Source: Dysidea avara
Lineage: Eukaryota > Porifera > Demospongiae > Dictyoceratida > Dysideidae
Length of the DNA stretch: 64,000 bases
Reading direction: 5' to 3'
Assembly: GCF_963678975.1 (NCBI RefSeq)
Contig: NC_089275.1
Span: 20,046,467-20,110,466 of the forward strand
Every line of letters starts with the position of its first letter. Position 1 is the first letter of the stretch. Positions 56,884 to 64,000 of this stretch are shown in pieces. The notes below the pieces were generated by a model. That model searched no databases. It saw only the letters and a program-made list of their open reading frames with translations, and was not told the origin of the DNA. Position numbers and translations under genes: made by a program.

Positions 56884-57350
56884 GTGTATAGATCAGATAA
56901 GTACTGCATTGATTTTCAAAACTACAAATGCAATTTTGTCATAAACTTTTAGTAGAAATACACAGTCTACACATCGTTTAACCATTACAGCTTTAATGTT
57001 TTGTACTTAGAGCATTAGCTACAGAGATAAAACAGAAATCAGAACACACATATAGCAAAAATTCAGAATGGAGAAAAATCTTCAAAAAACTTGAAATAGA
57101 TTTAACCACTCAGTGTCAATCAGTTGCATGACTGGTGCACTGGCATTAACATTATTGCAGTTAGTTATTCCTAAACATATAGATTCCTTTTGAAAGCCAC
57201 ACCCTTGCATGGCTGTTTTGACATACTTTTCAATAAAAAAATACTCAGGTAGTTTTAGGCACACTGATAAAGAGATACAGACCATTTCACTAACAAATAA
57301 TGGTCCTGAGGAGGTGGGGTCACCAACTGGGCATATAGGTATACAGATTT
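56884..57350. other. unit-2-specific non-coding block
   Basis: About 470 bases between GGAATTG and CAAAATATTGTG have no counterpart in unit 1, which has a hairpin and short repeats there. No terminal repeats were seen. It may be ancestral sequence lost from unit 1. Confidence 0.6.
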
Positions 57351-58356
57351 CAAAATATTGTGTGCATGATTGCTTAATTTACTGGTTTTAAAAGATTTCA
57401 ATATTATTTTGCAAGATTTTACAGATCAGGTGGGAAGCCTTTTCAAACCAGTAGATAAACATTGCTATAATCTAAAGATCATCAGAAATAATTGGCATTA
57501 TCATTGCAGCCATTTAAATCTTGGAACTACCTTGATTTCACAACTTCTGCCCTATTTGAGATCCACACACTTTTTTACAGCTTGGCTGTTTTTGTTTAGA
57601 CATCACGGTGTAGTGTGTTTGTATTTTTGGTGCATGCATTGCACATTTAATTAAAAGTTTTGTCTATATGCTGGCAAAACATTTGATGCTTTTGCTAGCC
57701 TATTATGCTTGAAATTATACCAGTATAATTGGCATAAGCCTAACTGGAATGAGGAAGAATGAAGCTATTTTGTTGCAATCTATGTACGTACCTATTTTTC
57801 ATACCATTTTGTTGCTTGTACTTAATTTAAAAGAGATGAACATTCTAATTGTGAAGCTGAATGCACTACTGTGTGATTTGTTAAGTAGTTATTGTTAAAT
57901 ATTGGCCTACTGAAAGATCATGATCATAAACTTTGTTGGACCTTAATTATGATACGTACGACATACGTCAGTATAGTTTCATGTCATACTTGGTTCTTCT
58001 GTTTCAATGCAACTTCACTTTATAGTGTAACTAGTTTTCTTTTAGTTTACCAGTATCCATACATTGTTACACAAATAGGATTATTTGTATATAAAACTAC
58101 TACAATAGCCTCTCCTAGCTACTTATGTGTGCACATACTAATGTCAACAAAATGGCTATGGTGGTCATACACAAATAACTATTAGTGTCATATTGTTCCA
58201 GCTAGATAGTACAAGGTGTGATACTTAAAGCTGTGCAAGAGCTCCATAGTAGGTATTTGCTACTGCCATAGATGTTCCATCTCTGACGATTCCATGTGTT
58301 TCGACTACCCCAAGAGTAGTGAAGTGACTATACATAACAAAAGGCATGCAGTAACA

Positions 58357-61300
58357 TCACACACAATAGTCAAAATTCATTACCCATCCAGAAAAGTAGA
58401 CCGTTTTAATCTGGTACCATGGAACAAAATCGACGTAATTCCCAGGATATCCATGGTATGCATAAGCACAAACACTAATTGGCCTGTAACTAGCGAATGC
58501 TTCAACACATCCTTTGCCTTCCACATAGTAGGTGAATCTTGTGGATACATCAATTCCTCCTTGTACAAGTTCCTATAGTGCATGGAGACCATGTATAACA
58601 CATCTGCCTATTTCAGGCAGTTTGCTATACTTACTGCTAATGAAGCAGATGCTCCTCCTTTAACTGTTAAACTTAGAGAGGGAACAAGGTTAGCACAGGC
58701 TTTTACTTCCAAAGGGCATACACAGCGACCACCATCCAACTGGACACTGACTATTCCTTTAAGGGTAAACCAAATTGTTGTTATGTACACAAACACAGGA
58801 TAGCGTTTCGAGAAAACAGTGTAATCACGTGAAAATAACGTGCCAGATGAGCTTGTGCAAACAGTGTGTTGACTGTTTACATTTAAAAATACAGTTGATC
58901 CCAATTTTACATAAACCCTGTGATACAGCCTAGAACCAGAAGTACGATCAGAAGACTCAATATCTGCTATATGGAATGAATAGCCTAACACATTAGCTCT
59001 GACTACAGCTTTGGTGTACAATTTGAGCCGTTTAGTGTAGTCTCTCCAGTAACCTCCAACAAATGTGCCAGTTGCTATCTTCATATTCAGGTCACTGATA
59101 CCAAATGTTTTTTCCCATAAATATCCTTTGTGGTAGGGATAGTCTGTAACATCATTTCTACGTTGATAATAACTTGCTATCAAGTTGTAATCAGAATTGG
59201 ATTCATCCCAGTCTGATCCTCGTTTTATCCTTGCATTGTCACTCACTTTATCACGCACAACTTGTCCATAGTTCAACTGTTGTCTTATTGTGTTGATATG
59301 CTGTTGTGCTCCATCAGTACCCACCAGTGTAAGATACTTGATGAGCAATTCATACAGGTTGGGGTTCTCTAGTCTAACGGCAGTCTTCACTATGGTGTCC
59401 AGTAAGCCTTCACTGGGATTAACTAGTATTTTATTACCATACGCATCTTTTAGTACCACTATGACCTCTTCAAGGACATTATCTTCTTTGGTTCCATTCA
59501 ATAAGGTTATCAAAGCCTTTTGCACAACTAGTTGATCAAGATGAACACCAAGTCCTCTTATGACTGAAATCTGTGTGTCAGTGTCATTATGACCAAGACT
59601 GGACAGTAAAGCATCAATGGCTAATCTAGAGCCAGTGTTTCCAAGGGCATAGTTTAAGAGAATGATTAAATCCGTGTTATTGGTAGATGATTTAGCTGTG
59701 TCAAGTCTCCTAAGAAGTTCCCCCACTACGACAGTCTGAATATCATGGTCATTGTTCTTAGCTAGTGCTCCTAGTACCAGCAGTAGGCCATCATCATTTG
59801 ATGGGTTAATATTAATGACAGTATCAATTAATTCAGGTACAGCTTTTTTAATTTGAACCAACTGGTATAGCAAGATGTCTCGTTCATCTTCTCCCATGCT
59901 CTTTGTTAGCAGTGACCCCAGTATCTGCAAAAGTGTAGTGGTATAGCTATTATGCATGTGTTACTGTTGGGGTAATGTTTTTAGCTAATGCATGGACAGT
60001 CATAGAGATTTGTCCTGGGCTTTGCTCAGTAGTAGATAACTTTAATGAGACACTCTTTTTGAAGTCAGAAGGATGTGTCCTAATTGTGAATTACTACTTC
60101 TGTAGATCTGTGAGTGAATTTTATGGCAAAATGAAGTAAGACTACATGTAAGCTTATTCACAAATCTGCCACTGTCTTGTATTGCAGGATAGTGGTATAT
60201 ACACACTGAAATGGCAGGGCTTGTATATTGTATGTATGCATTATTTATAGCTTTTCAATTAGTTTGGAGTAATTGCAGCAGCAAGCTAGTAGCCATGTAG
60301 TAGAGGGGGCAGAAAGGCCAGTGCCCTCCCCTCCCCCCTCCCTTTCAGAATTTTGCATAGTGCTGTTCATTGTATCAGAGCATCATTCAAACAGGTGTGC
60401 TTTTATACAAATACCCATAGATTCTGAAGTATAGTATATTTAACAAGTTGATGTTGTGCTACTTCTAAAAACCAGGCGCCATGCAGCTAGCTAACTCATC
60501 TGGAATAACTATAGACAGTATATGCTAGTATGAATTAACCAACTATGTATTACTACTTTACAATAGGGTAGTTTGGGTTGTGCAATAATATAATTAGCTA
60601 TTTCTCGTAATTCATGAAATATTCGTAATTCATGAAATATTCGTAATTCGTTCAATTACGTTGCTATGCACTGCTAAGGAAGCGTTTGTTAAATAAACCG
60701 CTTTTACCAACATATTACGCACAAAACTATCTTCTAAACTGTTTTATAGTGTGACTAACGTGTTTTTTCCCACAAATTCTCTCGACAAAGCCTCAAAGCT
60801 ACTCTTCATTTTCGTTCGCGTACGTAAGCGATAGGCTATTCCTGGCAGTGTACGAGGCCTGCACCGTTGTTTTTCAGTTGCTAAATGCCTGAAAACCTCA
60901 AGGGGAAGGTAGTCTGAGGAAAGTCACCACACCCGTATTTCAGTCCGCCGAAAATAAACCACCTCAGAGCAAAGTTCACCTGTGCAAAAGTTTAATACAG
61001 ACTTCATTTCACTTTTACTTCTTACGTAAAAGCTGCTTTTACCGTTATTAACGATTTTGCTCACGTGGGTGCGTACGGACAAACATAGGTAGATAGGTAG
61101 ATAGGTAGATAGGTAGATAGGTACACACACACACTTTTACGAAAACAATTTCAGTAAACCAGGCGCACGCCCACAGCCGGCCTTCGGCCGCCTTCGGCCA
61201 GCTGTGGGCGTGCGCCTGGTTTAAAAATGAAGTAGGGGTCTGAGTGACTAAAAGTAATGAAGTAAGAGACGAGTGATGGTATTACTGCATAGCTCGGTGG

Positions 61301-64000
61301 GAAACTCGACATTTATTTTGTTCAGTGCCTAAGTATATATGGACTTTCCTCCAAGCTATGCTGTAATTCCATCATTAATCTCTTGTTTCACTGCTTTTTG
61401 TCACTAGTGATAAAAAGTATAGTTTGTGATAAAATGTAATTTTTAAATGCACTAGTTTGTTCAGTTTTTTTTTTTTTTTTGTTATACCATAATAATAACT
61501 ATGATGTACAAGTGTAACTTCTATATCATACATGACAGTTGTATAAGGTGACTGCTACATTACAGTATCTTGAGTTATCCTTTTGCCTACATGAATATCC
61601 TAAGAGGCACTAGTTCATGCATTCTTTATTTTTTCTTTTTCAGACTGCATGACATTTACCCTCTTGCAATGTTAAATTCAGTCAAAACTGCTACCCATGA
61701 TCATGACCAGATCTAATTTCATAAGCTGACTTTTCAAAATTTCTGAAGGGCATTCCCTACACTCCTTAGAATACTCTTGCTTTGCATTTCAGAGTGTACG
61801 GTGACTTACCCGTGTGTCATCCTCCCTTACCTTAGCAAAATCCTAGACCCACCCAAATGTTGTTTTCCCAATGAATCTCCATGCTTTCATACCTGTTGTG
61901 ATCGCAGGCTACCATCAACAGCCAGGAAAGAATATATCAGTAGTCTTGTTTCCATGTCCACATTGTGTGGCTTGTGAGACAATTGCATCTACATAGTTTG
62001 GACCATGAAATAGTCTAATACATACAATAAGCTTGTACCTTCTTGTAATACTCTATCAACTGATCAATTGCTGGAGTATAGTGTGATGGAGTACCATGTT
62101 CTGCTTCTAACCTTAGTAGTTCTCTAAAGCTGTGCACTACATTAGAGTAAACGATTTAATATTAGCTTTACAGCACATCGTGTAACCATACCTAGTGCAG
62201 TGTCATTGGGATTCTTCTTAAGTTTTTCAAACAGCCCGTTAACTGATGGAATGGCATCTCTGATTTTTCTAATCTTCAACTGTCCAAATTTGGCTGTGTA
62301 TACAAGAGCGAGTGTACTAAATACACTTATATACATGAAAATGATTGTATTTTTGCATGCAAAATCACTGCATGCTACCTGTCCATACTAACCTACATCA
62401 ATGACTGCTAACAGGCTCCCTCTTTCAACATCAGATGCTGAAAGGTCAGTGAAGATAGCACCTCTTTTACTTTTACTTTGACAGTAAGCCCTTTTCATTG
62501 AGTAAGTTGCATTAGACTGAAATTGCTTACTAAAATCCATAGTGTTATCATAAGTACTGTCATTGTTGTCTTCGTCTGATTCTTCACCATTTCCAAAGTT
62601 GATTCTAACTTCCAATTTTCCATGTGATTCTTGGAGGATCAGACCAACAAACGCAGATTCTTCAACCTTGTCATAAACAAGGGCATTTTGTGGTACTTCA
62701 CCAACCATTGTGATGAGATCACTGGTTCTAACCGTTCGAGTGAACTTTATACCATTAGATTCAGTATCAAAGCTGTTAGAAAAATAATTATAATAATAGT
62801 TGCTTCTAACAGTATACATACTCAATTGTAAGGTATTACGTACATCTGCACAGCTTAATTTAATATTGCATCTATAATTTAACATACACATAATGTGAGA
62901 TATGGATAGAGCCAGCATCAACCTCTTCAACATTTCCTGTGTTATTTACAAAGTTTGCCTGGAATGTACTAGTAATGCTTCTCTTGATATTAATGGCATC
63001 ATTATTATCTGTAGTTCCATAGTGTACAGAGACGATCTTCCCATCAGATGTCTGGACATAGCAGAACTCTCCTTTAAGTGCATCTGCCAGAAGTTGTTGT
63101 TGTTCATCAGATGTGTAGTTGACCGTGTTACTAAATGTGTTAGAAATATACATCATGCTCATCCACCATACACACACTATCAAAAACACACGCATGTACA
63201 CACACACGGGTCATGCCTACCCAATGAACCAGCACATGTGCACTACTCGATACTCAGTGGCTATAAGTCAGCACCAGCAAAATCTTTGACTAGCAACCCA
63301 CAGGAGGTTGTACCATACCTTATATATGAGAATATGAGCACCCAAAGTCACACCTGAACCCCAGTTACCCCCACCAATTATACAGTTGGCATTTGCTCCC
63401 CCGGTTAACACCAGGTACCCATAGATGTTACCGTTAGGTGGGCTGCTTCCCCAATTGACACTAGGTCACCTACTACTAATTTAAACAGCTGCGTAGACTG
63501 GAGCAATGTGAGTAAAGTTTCTTGTTCAAGAAAACAACATAAATTTGGTATTAGTGAGTATCGAACCTGGAACACACACAGAGATACATATACACCTCAA
63601 CATGTTGGACTACCAGTGCACATAACAGTAGTACATGCACAATAAAAGATATAATAAGTGTTCACAGTACACACACACTATATATACTTAGCAGTTGAAA
63701 TTCTCATAGTTGCACTGGATATGGTGAAACAGAATTCATTAGCTGATTCTGAACCAAAGCTACCACCTGAAGAAAATAAAAAAATCTTGTAACTATACTG
63801 TACTTGTATATGCATACCACCTATATAACTGGTTCTATACTGCAGTAACCACATTATGGCACTATTCTAACTGTATAATTATACTCTATAAAGCCTAATA
63901 TCTTACTGCTTTCACAGTGCCAGCTAACATCTGCAGAAAGTTGAGTCACTTCTCGATCTTCTTCACCATAGTTGTGTTGTGTTGAAGTGTATTTGTAAAT
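58357..64000 (-). CDS. large lipid transfer protein with vitellogenin-N (LPD_N) domain, copy 2, 5' end outside the window
   Basis: Exons, 5' to 3': 63907-64000 (cut by the window), 63688-63766, 62888-63130, 62393-62772, 62192-62293, 62039-62136, 61893-61970, 58635-59924, 58357-58572. All have GT-AG borders and all phases match, giving about 859 residues. FCYVQTSDGKIVSVHY and INIKRSITSTFQANF are the lipid-binding beta-barrel of vitellogenin/apolipophorin/MTP proteins. TRLLIYSFLAVDGSLRSQQ to about 59300 is the alpha-helical repeat region (LIILLNYALGNTGSRLAIDA). A Cys-containing beta-rich part follows, with no vWD domain. The size is nearer MTP (about 890 residues) than vitellogenin (over 1500). 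The large exon has a strong internal donor (GTAAGT after ...SASLA). Splicing there adds a last exon with GCVEAFASYRPISVCAYAY. Reading through instead would stop at 58608. Confidence 0.82.
60443..61217. mobile_element. unit-2-specific insertion bounded by TTAA
   Basis: Unit 1 has an uninterrupted TATATTTAAAAATG (near 47353). In unit 2 about 775 bases lie between two TTAA copies. The insert contains tandem ATTCATGAAATATTCGTA repeats, an (AGGTAGAT)n run at 61086-61122, and a hairpin at its right end. No coding sequence and no clear matching termini. A TTAA-targeting element is inferred. Confidence 0.6.
61156..61222. repeat. perfect 22-bp hairpin
   Basis: Arms 61156-61177 and 61201-61222 (core CCAGGCGCACGCCCACAGC and complement) are perfectly complementary. 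The loop is GGCCTTCGGCCGCCTTCGGC-like and itself self-complementary, so a stable GC-rich stem is possible. A related CCAGGCGCC lies near the left end of the insert. Confidence 0.88.
63330..63620 (-). mobile_element. tRNA-headed SINE-like element in an intron of the lipid-transfer gene
   Basis: On the minus strand a tRNA-like head (B-box-like GGTTCGATACTC near 63570) is followed by a conserved central part, CAAGAAACTTTACTCACATT and GCTCCAGTC, like the central domains seen in several animal SINEs. A long body follows. A fragment of the central part recurs at 28745-28860. Confidence 0.5.

Larger units (their letters stand above)
49097..62936. repeat. large direct tandem duplication, unit 2
   Basis: This is the second copy of 29888-49096, shorter because RT1, RT2, RT3 and the 778-bp MITE are absent. 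Unit-2-only pieces are RT4, a block at 56884-57350, an insertion at 60443-61217 and a MITE nested in the foldback element. At 62937 the lipid-transfer gene simply continues. Confidence 0.92.

Noticed and set aside
61693-61800. Possible extra helical-domain exon on the minus strand with a SVGNAL-like peptide
   Set aside because: The frame meets a TGA before any usable donor, and the flanking exons already join in phase without it.
1-64000. CRISPR array, bacterial operon or phage signals
   Set aside because: No regularly spaced repeats, ribosome binding sites or prokaryotic gene packing occur. Introns and animal retroelements are present throughout.

Overview
The window is AT-rich, intron-rich animal DNA, read from the sequence alone. 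It has short introns with GT-AG borders, APE-type non-LTR retrotransposons, many small terminal-inverted-repeat elements (MITEs), tRNA-headed SINE-like repeats, a cilium assembly gene (DNAAF1/LRRC50) and a vitellogenin-N lipid-transfer gene. A non-bilaterian marine invertebrate, perhaps a sponge, fits best. That placement is inference and I cannot name a species.

Layout. (1) 1-17 kb is mostly non-coding with several MITEs: hAT-like at 1410 and 4051 with perfect 8-bp target duplications, and pogo-like at 14331. On the plus strand a few exon-like blocks have good splice borders and in part matching phases (702-759, 1172-1344, 8662-8713, 9758-9784, 14062-14239). They may belong to one or more unrecognised membrane-protein genes. 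(2) 17.3-28.6 kb holds a 13-exon minus-strand DNAAF1 gene that I could join exon by exon with every phase matching (596 residues). Its introns carry hAT and pogo MITEs, SINE-like copies, a tRNA-Arg(UCU) gene with two decayed relatives, and long GT repeats. (3) 28.9-29.6 kb is a fragment of an R2-like retrotransposon with a restriction-like endonuclease domain. (4) About 29.89-62.94 kb is a large direct tandem duplication, unit 1 about 19.2 kb and unit 2 about 13.8 kb. Each unit carries an intronless extended-SDR (dihydroflavonol-reductase-like) gene under a palindromic foldback element, a hAT-like MITE, and the 3' part of a lipid-transfer-protein gene. The unit boundary lies inside an exon of that gene, so copy 1 is 5'-truncated and frameshifted. 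Copy 2 is continuous to the right edge of the window.

After duplication the units diverged. Retrotransposons entered separate sites (RT1, RT2 and RT3 only in unit 1, RT4 only in unit 2), one segment lies in opposite orientation in the two units, and unit-specific insertions or deletions occur. The genes here are not an operon or pathway. DNAAF1 serves preassembly of axonemal dyneins, the SDR is a cytosolic-type NAD(P)H reductase of unknown substrate, and the lipid-transfer protein handles lipid or lipoprotein transport in the secretory route.

The two most unusual signals are a paired palindromic module (core CTCTATTAGAGTA, usually in twos and often next to ATCGAT) shared by otherwise unrelated transposon families, and the foldback element that supplies the entire immediate upstream region of both SDR copies.
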